Source of the DNA: Bradyrhizobium sp.
Lineage (GTDB): Bacteria; Pseudomonadota; Alphaproteobacteria; Rhizobiales; Xanthobacteraceae
NCBI RefSeq assembly: GCF_004799445.1
Contig: NZ_SSNA01000059.1
Location: 1 to 64,000, forward strand
Length of the DNA stretch: 64,000 nt
Reading direction: 5' to 3'
This document shows positions 1-8,831 of this stretch, in pieces (position 1 is the first letter of the stretch; each line of letters opens with the position of its first letter). A model generated the notes under the pieces. The model did not search any database. It worked only from the letters and a program-made list of their open reading frames with translations, and was not told the origin of the DNA. The position numbers and the translations under genes are program-made.

Positions 1-737
1 CGCTGGCGAGTCCGATCCTCGGACCCGACGTCGACCTGGTTGAGGTCGGCAATGCTGCGCAGCGCCAGCGACAGCGTGCCGGCCTGGCGCGCGGCAGCAA
101 GGGTCGCGGTTTGCTCCGGCTTCAATTCAAGCGTGACGGTCTTGCCGACGACGGAATTCTGACCTTCCTTTTCCTTCGGCGCCTGGTCGATTGCCAGAAC
201 GCGAAGATTGGTCAGAATGATTTCCGAGACGACGATATCGGCACCGCCGGCCGGGTTGGGGTTCTTCTCGCGCCTGGTAAGAAGAACGTCGACCCGGTCA
301 TTGGGCAGGATGAAGCCGCCGGCGCCGGTCTCCGCCGAGATCTCGGTCGAGACCGCGCGCATGCCGGTCGGCAGGATCGCGGCCATGAAGCCCGAGCCAT
401 CGGCCTTGACCAGTTTTGCTTCGCGGATCGGTTCGCCCGCGATAAAGGGCGCGCGCGCGATCGAGCCGGCGATCTGGGTTGTCGCGTCCGGGCGGTCATT
501 GCGGCGAATGAAGGTGTTGCTGGCGGTGGCGGCCGGCCAGGTCTGCCACTGCATGTCGTTGGGCGTGAGGGTCTGGCCAAGCCCGATATCGACTTTGGCC
601 ACGAGAACGTCGACGGTCTGCAGTTGCGCGACCGGCGCTGCCGGAGGCGGCTTGTTGTCCGATCCACTCGCAAGATATGCCGCGATGCCGCCGGCACCAA
701 GCGCGATAGTCAGGACGACAATGCGGGCGGTATTCAT
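1..737 (-). CDS. cpaB: Flp pilus assembly protein CpaB, 3' part cut by window edge
   Basis: Visible residues 1-245 start with MNTARIVVLTIALGAGGIAA, a single N-terminal membrane anchor. A Pro-rich linker and a SAF-type domain follow (around VDVLVAKVDIGLGQTLTP), then an RcpC/CpaB-like region with GGFILPNDRVDVLLTRR. CpaB is an inner-membrane/periplasmic protein of tight-adherence (Tad/Cpa) pilus machines. The ATG at 735-737 is the natural start because it begins the membrane anchor. The end of the protein and the rest of the expected cpa cluster would lie to the left of the window. No pilin or cpaA gene is seen upstream, so cpaB appears to open its transcription unit here. Confidence 0.88.
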   Translation of the reverse strand, partial: MNTARIVVLTIALGAGGIAAYLASGSDNKPPPAAPVAQLQTVDVLVAKVDIGLGQTLTPNDMQWQTWPAATASNTFIRRNDRPDATTQIAGSIARAPFIAGEPIREAKLVKADGSGFMAAILPTGMRAVSTEISAETGAGGFILPNDRVDVLLTRREKNPNPAGGADIVVSEIILTNLRVLAIDQAPKEKEGQNSVVGKTVTLELKPEQTATLAAARQAGTLSLALRSIADLNQVDVGSEDRTRQ

Positions 738-1109
738 ACGCTCTATCTACTTTTACGCCAGGATACTGAAACTCTGTCTTGGTCGCAGCCTCTCCTCTAA
801 GGATGACTAAGCGGTAAAAGTGTAAGCGATCTTGAGAGCCGAAAAGTTTGCCGAAAGCGATTCAGGGATTTGTCCTCATGGTGAACGTAGGGTTATCGTT
901 CGAAAACGCGCGGCGTGCTCGCCGACCGGCGGCGTCCGGATAAGCGAGCAAAGGCTTGGTTTGGGCAGCCAAGGTCGCAGCGAGAATCGAGGCCCGGCTC
1001 GCCGTGCTGGTCGATCAATGGCGCTTCCGCGCGCGGCTGCGCTGAAGGTCCAAAGAATTCACCATGTGAACAAAAGGCGCGATGGCGCCGTTTTGCGCCA
1101 ACCGCGCTG
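738..1109. other. intergenic gap between cpaB and tetR, no gene seen
   Basis: This is 372 bp between the cpaB start and the end of the TetR gene. Open frames here overlap each other on both strands and none looks like a protein. It presumably holds the cpaB promoter near its left end, but no clear site was recognised. Confidence 0.5.
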
Positions 1110-1646
1110 CTATCGTGAGGCCATCCGGAGCATCTCGTCCAGCACCGCCTGTTGTTGAGCCCGAGGCAGCGGCTTATCCGACCGTGCAAAGCCGAGAAAC
1201 GCCCAATAGAGAATTTGTGCCCGCGCGGATGCCACGTCGGGCGAGAGCCCGGAGGCCCTGAACAGGCTTTCGATGTAGGCGAGCCGGCGCCGGTCGATGG
1301 CCTGCACCGCGGCCCTGGCCGCCGGGTCGACCGTGGCCCAGCTGCGAACCGCGTTCTCCAGCGCCAGCCTTTCGCCGAACACCCGGCGCAACAGCAGCGG
1401 CAACGGGTTGTCGTTGTCGGCGGCGGCCTCGACGTCGGCGATGATCTGCTCGGCGGCGACTTCGCGCCAATGCTTGAGAACCGCCGCGTGAAAAGCCTCG
1501 ACGTCGTTGAAGTGCCAGTAGAAGCTGCCGCGCGACACGCCCATGGCCTTGGCCAGCGGCTCGGCTTTCAGGGCCGTAAAGCCGTGCTGGGCCAGCGCCT
1601 TAAGGCCCTGATCGAGCCAGTCCTTTGCGGAGAGTTGGTCGGCCAT
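1110..1646 (-). CDS. TetR/AcrR-family transcriptional regulator
   Basis: 178 residues from the ATG at 1646 (MADQLSAKDWLDQGLKAL). The N-terminal helix-turn-helix is clear: FTALKAEPLAKAMGVSRGSF followed by YWHFNDVEAFHAAVLKHW, the standard TetR recognition helix and linker. The C-terminal ligand domain is variable, as usual. An upstream in-frame start exists, but it would lie inside the operator-like repeats. The gene faces the small membrane-protein gene at 1738 across two near-identical 18-bp palindromes. This is the classic layout of a repressor controlling itself and a divergent target. The inducer is unknown. Confidence 0.9.
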   Translation of the reverse strand: MADQLSAKDWLDQGLKALAQHGFTALKAEPLAKAMGVSRGSFYWHFNDVEAFHAAVLKHWREVAAEQIIADVEAAADNDNPLPLLLRRVFGERLALENAVRSWATVDPAARAAVQAIDRRRLAYIESLFRASGLSPDVASARAQILYWAFLGFARSDKPLPRAQQQAVLDEMLRMASR

Positions 1647-1666
1647 ATTTTTCCCGCGGCAATCCA

Positions 1667-1728
1667 CCATACACAACTGTATTGACAATCGCCAGCCTGC
1701 GGCTTATCCACCATACAGTATTGTATGG
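1667..1728. promoter_or_regulatory. two operator-like palindromes between tetR and the divergent membrane gene
   Basis: Two 18-bp sites read CCATACACAACTGTATTG (1667-1684) and CCATACAGTATTGTATGG (1711-1728). The second has perfect 7-bp arms CCATACA/TGTATGG around 4 bp; the first differs by one base in the right arm. Both are preceded by ATCCA, and their centres lie 44 bp apart. The sites sit in the promoter region of the tetR gene and just before the start at 1738. They are probably the binding sites of the adjacent TetR protein; that link is inferred from position and symmetry. Confidence 0.7.
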
Positions 1729-1737
1729 ATCGAACCG

Positions 1738-2088
1738 ATGCGCGATCTCTTGCTGCAATGTGCCGGCGTCGCCGCGATCGCGGCCGCCATCGTCCATGGC
1801 GTGCTCGGTGAAACCAGGGTGTTCCCGCGCGTGACCATTGAGCCGATGCGTCTGCGCAGCCTGTTCCGGCTGGTCTGGCAGGCCTCCACCGTAGCGTGGA
1901 TCGGAGGCGGCGTGCTCCTGATCGCCGCGCCCTTAATGGCGTCCGAACCGGCGCGGCACTGGATCGTCGTGACGCTGGCCTGCGTGTTCGCGTTCGGTGC
2001 GCTCGGCAATGCCTGGGCGACCCGCGGGCGGCATTTTGGCTGGATGGTGCTCGGCGCAGTGGTCGCGATGGCAGTCGCCGGCTACTAG
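1738..2088 (+). CDS. small integral membrane protein of unknown function
   Basis: 116 residues, nearly all hydrophobic. About four membrane segments are visible, around residues 5-25, 45-65, 75-92 and 98-115, with few charged residues. I do not recognise the family; it resembles small four-helix membrane proteins often carried beside a TetR gene. The ATG at 1738 has no clear ribosome binding site, and the operator at 1711-1728 ends 9 bp before it. Binding there would block transcription or translation initiation. Its role is likely whatever the adjacent TetR senses, but nothing in the sequence gives a substrate. Confidence 0.7.
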   Translation: MRDLLLQCAGVAAIAAAIVHGVLGETRVFPRVTIEPMRLRSLFRLVWQASTVAWIGGGVLLIAAPLMASEPARHWIVVTLACVFAFGALGNAWATRGRHFGWMVLGAVVAMAVAGY

Positions 2089-2207
2089 CGGCAGAATCCG
2101 CCGCCACGACCAACGCGATCGTGATTGATCCATCGCAACGACTCAGAACCTCGCCGGCCTAGAGAGAGGCTGTCTTGCCCGTCCGGCAGCACAGCCGCCT
2201 GCGCCGT

Positions 2208-2224
2208 TTTAAAATCTCTCTAAG
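2208..2224. promoter_or_regulatory. possible iron-control element (Irr-box-like) upstream of feoAB
   Basis: TTTAAAATCTCTCTAAG resembles the rhizobial iron-control element core TTTAGAA-n3-TTCTAA, matching at about 13 of 16 informative positions as I align it. It lies 61 bp upstream of the feoA ATG, a sensible place for control by Irr or a Fur-family protein. The match is imperfect and was judged by eye. Confidence 0.3.
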
Positions 2225-2284
2225 GTAAAAGGGTTTCGAGCGCTCCGCGCTTGACCTGCCCGCCCCCGGTTGGAAATACAAACC

Positions 2285-2566
2285 ATGACCAACAGCAAGC
2301 CGACCGATGCGAACCAACCGCGACCTCTGGGATTGGCCAGGCGCGGATACTCCGGCGTGATTCATCGTCTCGCTGCCGATGAAGCCAATTCCGCGCTTTC
2401 CGCGATTGAGCTGGAAAGCCGCCTGATCGAACTCGGTTTTGTGGAAGGCGCCAGGGTCAAGGTGCTGCACGAGGGCATTGTCGGACGCGATCCGATCGCC
2501 GTCCGCATCGAGAACGTCACGATCGCGGTGCGCCGGCGCGAGGCGATGGCCGTCATTGTCGTCTGA
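2285..2566 (+). CDS. feoA: ferrous iron transport protein A
   Basis: 93 residues from the ATG at 2285; an upstream in-frame TTG at 2270 would add five residues and is less likely. The protein has the small SH3-like FeoA fold pattern: an N-terminal strand and helix (SAIELESRLIELGFVEGARV), then KVLHEGIVGRDPIAVRIENV and a final strand. FeoA is a cytoplasmic partner that helps FeoB import Fe(II). It has a longer N-terminal tail, about 20 residues, than enterobacterial FeoA. feoB follows 17 bp downstream, so the two are co-transcribed. No feoC is seen. Confidence 0.92.
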   Translation: MTNSKPTDANQPRPLGLARRGYSGVIHRLAADEANSALSAIELESRLIELGFVEGARVKVLHEGIVGRDPIAVRIENVTIAVRRREAMAVIVV

Positions 2567-2583
2567 CGAAACGGTACCGCGCC

Positions 2584-4455
2584 ATGGAAGCCCCGTTACT
2601 GCATCTTGCCCTGGTGGGCACGCCCAATAGCGGCAAGACCTCGCTATTTAATGCGTTGACCGGCAGCCGGCAAAAGGTCGCGAACTATCCCGGCGTTACC
2701 GTGGAGCGCAAGGAAGGTTTCTTCGTCACCCCGCTCGGGCGTCAGGTGTCGGTGGTCGATCTGCCCGGCACCTACTCGCTGCGGGGCCGCAGCCCCGACG
2801 AAGAAATCACCCGCGATATCGTGCTCGGCCGCAGCGCCGGCGAATCGGTACCCGATCTCGTCCTCTGCGTCGCCGACGCCACCAATTTGCGGCTAACGAT
2901 TCGTCTGGTGCTCGAGCTCAAGCGCACCGGCCGGCCGCTGATGCTGGTGCTCAACATGTTCGACATCGCCACCAGACGCGGCGTCACCGTTGACGTTGCG
3001 CGTCTGTCCGGGATGTTAGGGATACCCGTGGTGACATCGATCGCGGTGCGCAAGGGCGGTACCTCCGATCTATTGCGGCAGACCGACGAGATCGCCATGC
3101 AGGCGCCGCCCCCCTCGCAGCAAAATCTCTGGCAGCCGCTCTCGGTCGCCGAATTGCGCGCCACCCAGCGCGAGGCCGACCGCATCATCGCGGCGACCAT
3201 CAGCCTGCCGGCGAGACCTGACACCTGGACGGCGCGGATCGACGCCGTGGTGCTGCACCCGGTGGCCGGACTCGCCATTCTGGCGCTGGTGCTGTTCGTC
3301 ATGTTCCAGGCGGTGTTCGCCTGGGCGCAGCCGCTGATGGAGCTGCTGTCGTCGGCTTTCGCCGCACTCGGCCAGCTGGTGCACGACACGTTGCCCGCAG
3401 GTCTGCTGCAAAGCTTCCTGCAGAACGGCGTGATATCCGGCGTCGGCAGCGTCATCGTGTTCCTGCCGCAGATCGTTATCATCTTCCTGTTTATTCTGCT
3501 CCTGGAAGATTTCGGCTACATGGCGCGCGCGGCGTTCCTGATGGATCGCATCATGGGCGGCGCAGGCCTGCACGGCCGGGCTTTCATTCCGCTGCTCTCG
3601 AGCTTTGCCTGCGCGATCCCCGGCATCATGGCGACGCGCGTCATCGACAACCGCCGCGACCGGCTGACCACCATCCTGATCGCGCCACTGATGACCTGTT
3701 CGGCGCGAATCCCGGTTTACACGCTGATCATTTCCGCCTTCATCCCCGCCGAGCAGGTTTGGGGCTGGGTCGATCTGCGGGGTCTGGTGATGTTCGGCCT
3801 TTATGCGGCGGGCATCGCCAGCGCGCTCGGTGTGTCATTCCTGATAAAGTTCTTCATGTGGCGCGACGACGCGCCGGCGCCGTTCATGCTGGAACTGCCT
3901 GACTACAAGCTGCCTCGCGCCCGCAGCATCGCCATCGGCGTCTATACGCGGGCAAAAATGTTCCTGCAGCGGGCCGGCACCACGATTTTCTCGATGATGG
4001 TTCTGATCTGGTTTCTGGCGTCGTTTCCGGCAGCCCCCGCAGGCGCCGAAGGCTCGGCCATCAATTACAGCCTGGCCGCCATGATCGGCAAGGCGCTGGA
4101 GCCGCTGTTTGCTCCCCTTGGCTTCAACTGGCAGATCGTGGTCGCGCTGATTCCCGGCATGGCGGCGCGCGAGGTCGCGGTCGCGGCGCTGGGCACCGTC
4201 TATGCGATCGAGGGCGGCAAGGAAGCCGCCGATCAGATCGGACAGGTGCTTGCCACCAAATGGAGCCTGGCAACCGCGCTTTCGCTGCTGGCCTGGTACA
4301 TCTTCGCCCCGCAATGCGCCTCGACGCTGGCGGTGATCCGTCGCGAGACCGGCAGCTGGAAATGGATGGCGATCACCTTCGGCTATATGTTTGCGCTTGC
4401 CTACGCGGCGAGCCTTGCGACCTACAACATCGCCGTCGCGCTCGGCGCGGGTTAG
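2584..4455 (+). CDS. feoB: ferrous iron transporter FeoB
   Basis: 623 residues. The N-terminal G domain has G1 GTPNSGKTS (near residue 12), G3 DLPGTYSL and G4 NMFD, followed by a helical spacer. From about residue 215 there are multiple membrane segments. These include the conserved core stretches ACAIPGIMATR and TCSARIPVYT, whose cysteines are typical of the FeoB pore. It imports Fe(II) across the inner membrane, powered or gated by nucleotide hydrolysis. It is shorter than E. coli FeoB (about 770 residues), mostly through a compact spacer and C-terminus, a common alphaproteobacterial form. It forms an operon with feoA. Confidence 0.96.
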   Translation: MEAPLLHLALVGTPNSGKTSLFNALTGSRQKVANYPGVTVERKEGFFVTPLGRQVSVVDLPGTYSLRGRSPDEEITRDIVLGRSAGESVPDLVLCVADATNLRLTIRLVLELKRTGRPLMLVLNMFDIATRRGVTVDVARLSGMLGIPVVTSIAVRKGGTSDLLRQTDEIAMQAPPPSQQNLWQPLSVAELRATQREADRIIAATISLPARPDTWTARIDAVVLHPVAGLAILALVLFVMFQAVFAWAQPLMELLSSAFAALGQLVHDTLPAGLLQSFLQNGVISGVGSVIVFLPQIVIIFLFILLLEDFGYMARAAFLMDRIMGGAGLHGRAFIPLLSSFACAIPGIMATRVIDNRRDRLTTILIAPLMTCSARIPVYTLIISAFIPAEQVWGWVDLRGLVMFGLYAAGIASALGVSFLIKFFMWRDDAPAPFMLELPDYKLPRARSIAIGVYTRAKMFLQRAGTTIFSMMVLIWFLASFPAAPAGAEGSAINYSLAAMIGKALEPLFAPLGFNWQIVVALIPGMAAREVAVAALGTVYAIEGGKEAADQIGQVLATKWSLATALSLLAWYIFAPQCASTLAVIRRETGSWKWMAITFGYMFALAYAASLATYNIAVALGAG

Positions 4456-4589
4456 TTTAGTCAGCCTGCGGCGAAGCGCCGATATCCGCGAGGTTCCGCA
4501 TGATGCCGCGCTGTGCCGGCTCTATTATTTTATTTGCCTTTCACAATTTGGGGCAGGCGAGATTCGCGGCAACGCCGGAGCGGGTTTGA

Positions 4590-5264
4590 TTACTGCAGAC
4601 CCGTGTCGCCGCTGGTGCGCTTCTTGGCGAGATCCATCTCGGTGACCGCGATCAGAATTTCCGCGCGCGTCTTTAGATCGGGCGCTTCCAGCATCGCCTG
4701 CTTTTCCGGAGGGCCATATGGCGACATCATCGCCAGCGCGTTGACCAGCGCCTCGTTGGGTGCGCTCTCGACGCCTTCCCAGTCGACCTTGAGATTGTTG
4801 GCTTTCAGAAAATCCGTCAACACCTCGAGCAGGGCCTCGCGATCGACGGCCTCCTCGCCTTTGCGCGCGGTGAAATCGTCGATGTAGGGAAAGTAGTCCA
4901 CCTTGCATTGCCGATACGGGGTCAGCACCACGATTTCCTCGATCACCTTGAAGCGTGCGATGCCGGTGAGTTCGAGGATGTAGCGGCCGTCACCGGCCTC
5001 GGCGAGCTGGGTGATGCGCCCGACGCAGCCGACACGAAACAGCTTTGGACGAGTCTCGTCCGGCGAATGAGAGACATCCGGCTGGATCATGCCGATCAGA
5101 CGATGACCGTCGCGAAATGCGTCATCCACCATTGCCAGATAGCGCGGCTCGAAGATGTTGAGCGGCATCTGCCCGCGCGGCAGCAATAGCGCGCCGGGCA
5201 GCGGAAACACCGGAATCAGCTCCGGAAGGTCGCCGGGTCCGCGATATTCGGCATTGATCGGCAT
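4590..5264 (-). CDS. Lon N-terminal (substrate-binding) domain protein
   Basis: 224 residues from the ATG at 5264 (MPINAEYRGPGDLPELIPVF); a longer start at 5333 is possible but adds unconserved residues. The protein is a stand-alone LAN/Lon-N domain. It contains the hallmark FPLPGALLLPRGQMPLNIFE, then EPRYLAMVDDA and a second half with GRITQLAEAGDGRYILELTG. The ATPase and protease domains of Lon are absent. It may recognise or hold misfolded proteins; the exact function is not established. It follows the cnoX-like gene at 5389-6303 in the same direction with a 124-bp gap, a pairing that suggests a shared protein-quality-control theme. Confidence 0.88.
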   Translation of the reverse strand: MPINAEYRGPGDLPELIPVFPLPGALLLPRGQMPLNIFEPRYLAMVDDAFRDGHRLIGMIQPDVSHSPDETRPKLFRVGCVGRITQLAEAGDGRYILELTGIARFKVIEEIVVLTPYRQCKVDYFPYIDDFTARKGEEAVDREALLEVLTDFLKANNLKVDWEGVESAPNEALVNALAMMSPYGPPEKQAMLEAPDLKTRAEILIAVTEMDLAKKRTSGDTGLQ

Positions 5265-5388
5265 TTGCGGTCCCGCTGCTGGCCTCGAGGGCGTCAGTTT
5301 GGCGCGGATGGTACCGAAGATCAGCCCGCGCAATCTGCGTTAAACCGATCGCGCGACAAAGCCGGCCGCCACCCTCGCTGAATCTGCG

Positions 5389-6303
5389 TTATGCAAACAA
5401 GATCGTCGACAGTCGCTTTCGTCCCTCAACCGTGGCCTCATCGGTCGGGCCCCACGCCTCGAAGAACTGCACCAACTGCTTTCGAGCGCCGTCCTCGTTC
5501 CATTTGCGGTCACGCTTGACGATTTCGAGCAATTGAAGAGTAGCCTCGGCGCGCTTGTCGCTGGCGTTGAGCGCGGTCGCAAGATCGAATCGCGCCTGAT
5601 GATCGAGCGGGTTTGCGGCGACTTTCTGTTCAAGCTCGGTCACCGGTCCGAGCGCCTTGGCCTGCTCGGCAAGATCGATCGAGGCCTGGACGGCTTTCAC
5701 CGCCGCATCGCCGCGCTTCGATTCCGGCACCATGGCCAGCGTCTGCTTGGCCTGTTCGATGGCGCCGGTCGCGACGTAGCATTTCGCCAGCCCTGCCATC
5801 GCAGCGATATTGGTGGCATCCGCCGCCAGCACTTCGGCGTAGATCGACGCGGCGGTGGCCGGATCGCCCTCGGCCAGAACGGCTTCGGCCTCTTTCAGGA
5901 CCTCCGCGATATTGGGCTCGCCCGGCATGCCTGCGGTCAGCTTGTTGATGAAGGCGGTGACCTGGCTCTCCGGTACCGCGCCCATGAAACCATCGGCGGG
6001 CTGGCCGTTGACGAAGGCGATCACGGCCGGGATCGACTGGATTCCCATCTGGCCCGGAATCGCCGGGTGTTCGTCGATGTTCATCTTGACCAGCTTGACC
6101 TTGCCGTTGGCGGCACGGACCGCCTTTTCGATGATCGGCGTGAGCTGGCGGCAGGGGCCGCACCACGGCGCCCAGAAGTCGATCAGCACCGGCTGGCGCT
6201 TCGATTCCTCGATGACGTCCTTCACGAACGTCTGGGTGGTCGTCTCCTTGATCAGATCGGCCGCCTGCGGCGCCGGTCCGCTACCCTGCTCCAGTATCGT
6301 CAC
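5389..6303 (-). CDS. cnoX: thioredoxin-TPR co-chaperone, CnoX/YbbN type
   Basis: 304 residues from the GTG at 6303, which is preceded by AGGA at good spacing; a longer in-frame start at 6372 has no support. Residues 20-125 form a thioredoxin domain with the active site WAPWCGPCRQL and the cis-Pro segment IQSIPAVIAF. The C-terminal 150 residues are TPR-like helical repeats. In E. coli the homologue protects proteins during oxidative stress and hands them to GroEL and DnaK. Unlike the E. coli protein, the CGPC site here is intact, so disulfide reductase activity is plausible. Confidence 0.9.
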   Translation of the reverse strand: MTILEQGSGPAPQAADLIKETTTQTFVKDVIEESKRQPVLIDFWAPWCGPCRQLTPIIEKAVRAANGKVKLVKMNIDEHPAIPGQMGIQSIPAVIAFVNGQPADGFMGAVPESQVTAFINKLTAGMPGEPNIAEVLKEAEAVLAEGDPATAASIYAEVLAADATNIAAMAGLAKCYVATGAIEQAKQTLAMVPESKRGDAAVKAVQASIDLAEQAKALGPVTELEQKVAANPLDHQARFDLATALNASDKRAEATLQLLEIVKRDRKWNEDGARKQLVQFFEAWGPTDEATVEGRKRLSTILFA

Positions 6304-6526
6304 GGGAATCCTCGCCTGATGATGGGGCCCTTCTAGCACGGCCCGGTGTCGCGGTTCAGTTCTCTTTACCAAATGGCGGTTTGCCGGGAAATTTCAATCG
6401 GTTCCACGGGCGGCCGATCCCCCTTCAAAAGCGCGGAGGGATCACGGTATCTGAGATCGGGTGGCAGGCGGTCGACCCCGGGCCCATGGTGGCGTCGCAG
6501 TCGGCTCCAGCCAATGGAATTGAGCA

Positions 6527-7003
6527 ATGACGAGAGCCTATTACTCAACCGTGTTCGAACAGCCTGCCCCGCAGGTCTGGAAAATCGTCCGCGATTTCAA
6601 CAACTATCCGGTATGGGTCGGCGGCGCCGGCGAGAGCCGGATCGAGGACGGCAAGGCCGGGGATAGGGTGGGCGCCGTCAGGAGCGTGCTCTATCAGGAG
6701 CGGCGCATCCGGCAACGGTTGCTGGCGCTGTCCGATGTCGAGCTGGCGCAGACTTACGAATTCTGCGGCGTGGCGTCGCTGCCGGTAACCGATTTTCAGG
6801 CGACCTTGCGCGTCACGCCCATCGTGGATGGGGATCGGGCCTTCGCCGAATGGTGGGCGACCTTCGATTGTGACGCCGCCCTTCGTGATGAGCTGACCGG
6901 GGCGCTGCGCACCTCGTTCGAGAAATGGCTCGAATCGCTGCGCACCACGCTTGCCAATTTGCCCTCAGGGTTCCCCCAGCAGCCCGCCATAATCGAAGAT
7001 TAG
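6527..7003 (+). CDS. SRPBCC (polyketide-cyclase-like) family protein
   Basis: 158 residues with the START/SRPBCC pattern: MTRAYYSTVFEQPAPQVWKI, then DFNNYPVWVGG, a beta-rich centre and a long C-terminal helix (ELTGALRTSFEKWLESLRTT). Proteins of this fold have a deep hydrophobic pocket and bind lipids or aromatic compounds; the ligand is not predictable here. It stands alone between cnoX and tRNA-Gly. The 222 bp upstream hold no gene. Confidence 0.8.
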   Translation: MTRAYYSTVFEQPAPQVWKIVRDFNNYPVWVGGAGESRIEDGKAGDRVGAVRSVLYQERRIRQRLLALSDVELAQTYEFCGVASLPVTDFQATLRVTPIVDGDRAFAEWWATFDCDAALRDELTGALRTSFEKWLESLRTTLANLPSGFPQQPAIIED

Positions 7004-7151
7004 CGGCGTTTTGGGCCGATTTCCCTGGATTGCCACGGATATCCGGTTATCCAGCCGATTCCCGGGGCCGCGCGCGGCTGTTGCATTCGAGGGCCGCATT
7101 TGGCATAGCTCTGCCCGTTGCCGGCGAGCGATCGCCGCCAATCTCTCGGAT

Positions 7152-7226
<75 letters not shown>

Positions 7227-7257
7227 GATTTTCTAGAAGTGGCAGAGTTCGACGAAG

Positions 7258-7286
7258 GCCCGCTGTCCCAGCGGGCTTTTCGTTTT
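7258..7286 (+). terminator. intrinsic terminator after tRNA-Gly
   Basis: Perfect stem GCCCGCT/AGCGGGC with loop GTCCC, followed by TTTTCGTTTT. It ends the tRNA transcript 32 bp beyond the CCA. Confidence 0.85.
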
Positions 7287-7488
7287 CTGCTGCGAACCGG
7301 GCAACCGGAAGAAATTTCTTCTCAATTTGCCCGGGCTTAAGCGGAGATGCGCGGCACACGCTTCTCACCCGCAGCGGATGTGATAGCATTTGATGGTCTG
7401 ATCCACCTCATAACAGACCTAAGTTCGCCGCTCAGGCGCACAAAAATAAACAACGTCGCAGCCGCGGGGCTGCATAGGGAGTGACGCG

Positions 7489-8745
7489 ATGAAGTCGGCT
7501 TTCAATGGATCTATGCTTGCGCTCGCAGCAATCCTTGTTGTCGCGGCGGCCGGTCAGGCCAGCGCGCAAGGGAAACTCAAGAGTTATCAATCCGGTACCA
7601 AGGAATTCTGGACCCATCCGCCGGACGACTGGTTCCTCGGCGACGAGACCGAAGCCCAAAAAGGGCTGGCGCCGCCATCGGGGCCGCCGACCGGCGCATC
7701 GGAAGCCGAACTCGCCGCGATGATGAAGAAGATCAAGCTGCCGCCGGGCTTCAAGATCGAAGTCTATGCGCCGGGCGTACTGGCCGCGCGACAGATGGCC
7801 TGGGGTGACAAGGGCACGCTCTTTGTCGGCTCGTTCGGCCTCGGCAACGTCTACGCCATCACCGACAAGGGCGGCAAGAAAGAGGTCAAGACCGTCATCA
7901 AGGGGCTGAGGATGCCCACTGGCCTGGCGTTCCGCGACGGCGCTCTCTATGTGGTCGATGTCGACAAGCTGATCAAATATGACAGCGCCGAAGCCAACCT
8001 CGACAAGCTTGGCGACGGCAAGGTGGTCTATGACGACATGCCACCCTACATGGCCCACGGCTGGAAATATCTGGCTGCGGATAAGGATGGCTGGTTCTAC
8101 ATACCGTTTGGACCTCCCTTTAATATCGGGATGCCGCCGACCAGCGTCTCGCAGATCCGCCGCGTCGATCCCAAGACCGGCACCGCCGAACTGGTGGGGC
8201 TCGGCGTCCGCAACAGCGTCGGCGGCGACGTCGATCCGCGCAGCGGCAAATACTGGTTCACCGAGAACGCCCGCGACTGGCTGAGCGACGACACCCCGAG
8301 CGACAAGCTCAACATGATCTCGAAGATGGGCGAACACTTCGGTTATCCGTATTGCCACCAGGGCGACATGCCGGATCCGAAATTCGCGATGGGTCACAAA
8401 TGTTCGGAGTTCACCCCGCCGGTCCTCAATCTCGGCGCGCATGTGGCTCCGCTCGGCATGAAGTTCTACACCGGCGACCAGTTTCCCGCCGAATACAAGA
8501 ACTCGATCCTGATTGCCGAGCACGGCTCGTGGAACCGGCATAAATACCAGGGCGCCCGCATCGTTCGCGTCACCGTAGGTCCGGACGGCAAGAATCCCAA
8601 GCAGGAAGTGTTTGCATCCGGCTGGATCGAAGGCGACCAGGGTTATCTGGGCCGACCGGATGATATCATCATGGACAAGGACGGATCCATCCTCGTCGCC
8701 GACGACTGGGCCGGCGCGATCTATCGCATCAGCTACAAGAAATAG
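7489..8745 (+). CDS. secreted sorbosone/sugar dehydrogenase-like beta-propeller
   Basis: 418 residues. An N-terminal signal peptide ends near GQASAQG, so the protein is exported. The rest is a six-bladed propeller of the PQQ-dependent sugar/L-sorbosone dehydrogenase superfamily, with segments such as LPPGFKIEVYAPGV, GLRMPTGLAFRDGALYVVDV, ENARDWLSDDTPSDKLN, FGYPYCHQGD, IAEHGSWNRHKYQGAR and RPDDIIMDKDGSILVADDW. Substrate and cofactor cannot be read from sequence. A strong terminator follows, then a diheme cytochrome c gene in the same direction. That cytochrome would be a natural periplasmic electron acceptor; the pairing is inferred. Confidence 0.85.
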   Translation: MKSAFNGSMLALAAILVVAAAGQASAQGKLKSYQSGTKEFWTHPPDDWFLGDETEAQKGLAPPSGPPTGASEAELAAMMKKIKLPPGFKIEVYAPGVLAARQMAWGDKGTLFVGSFGLGNVYAITDKGGKKEVKTVIKGLRMPTGLAFRDGALYVVDVDKLIKYDSAEANLDKLGDGKVVYDDMPPYMAHGWKYLAADKDGWFYIPFGPPFNIGMPPTSVSQIRRVDPKTGTAELVGLGVRNSVGGDVDPRSGKYWFTENARDWLSDDTPSDKLNMISKMGEHFGYPYCHQGDMPDPKFAMGHKCSEFTPPVLNLGAHVAPLGMKFYTGDQFPAEYKNSILIAEHGSWNRHKYQGARIVRVTVGPDGKNPKQEVFASGWIEGDQGYLGRPDDIIMDKDGSILVADDWAGAIYRISYKK

Positions 8746-8759
8746 GACCTGAAAACCGG

Positions 8760-8798
8760 AAGCTGCGGTCGCTCGGGAACGAGTGACCGCAGCTTTTT
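8760..8798 (+). terminator. strong intrinsic terminator between propeller and cytochrome genes
   Basis: A 15-bp stem (AAGCTGCGGTCGCTC against its complement, one G-T pair) has a six-base loop and then TTTTTGTT. It lies 15 bp after the stop of the dehydrogenase gene, so the cytochrome gene at 8832 needs its own promoter or readthrough. Confidence 0.88.
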
Positions 8799-8831
8799 GT
8801 TATATCGGCGAACGATGGAAGAGGAATCGCG

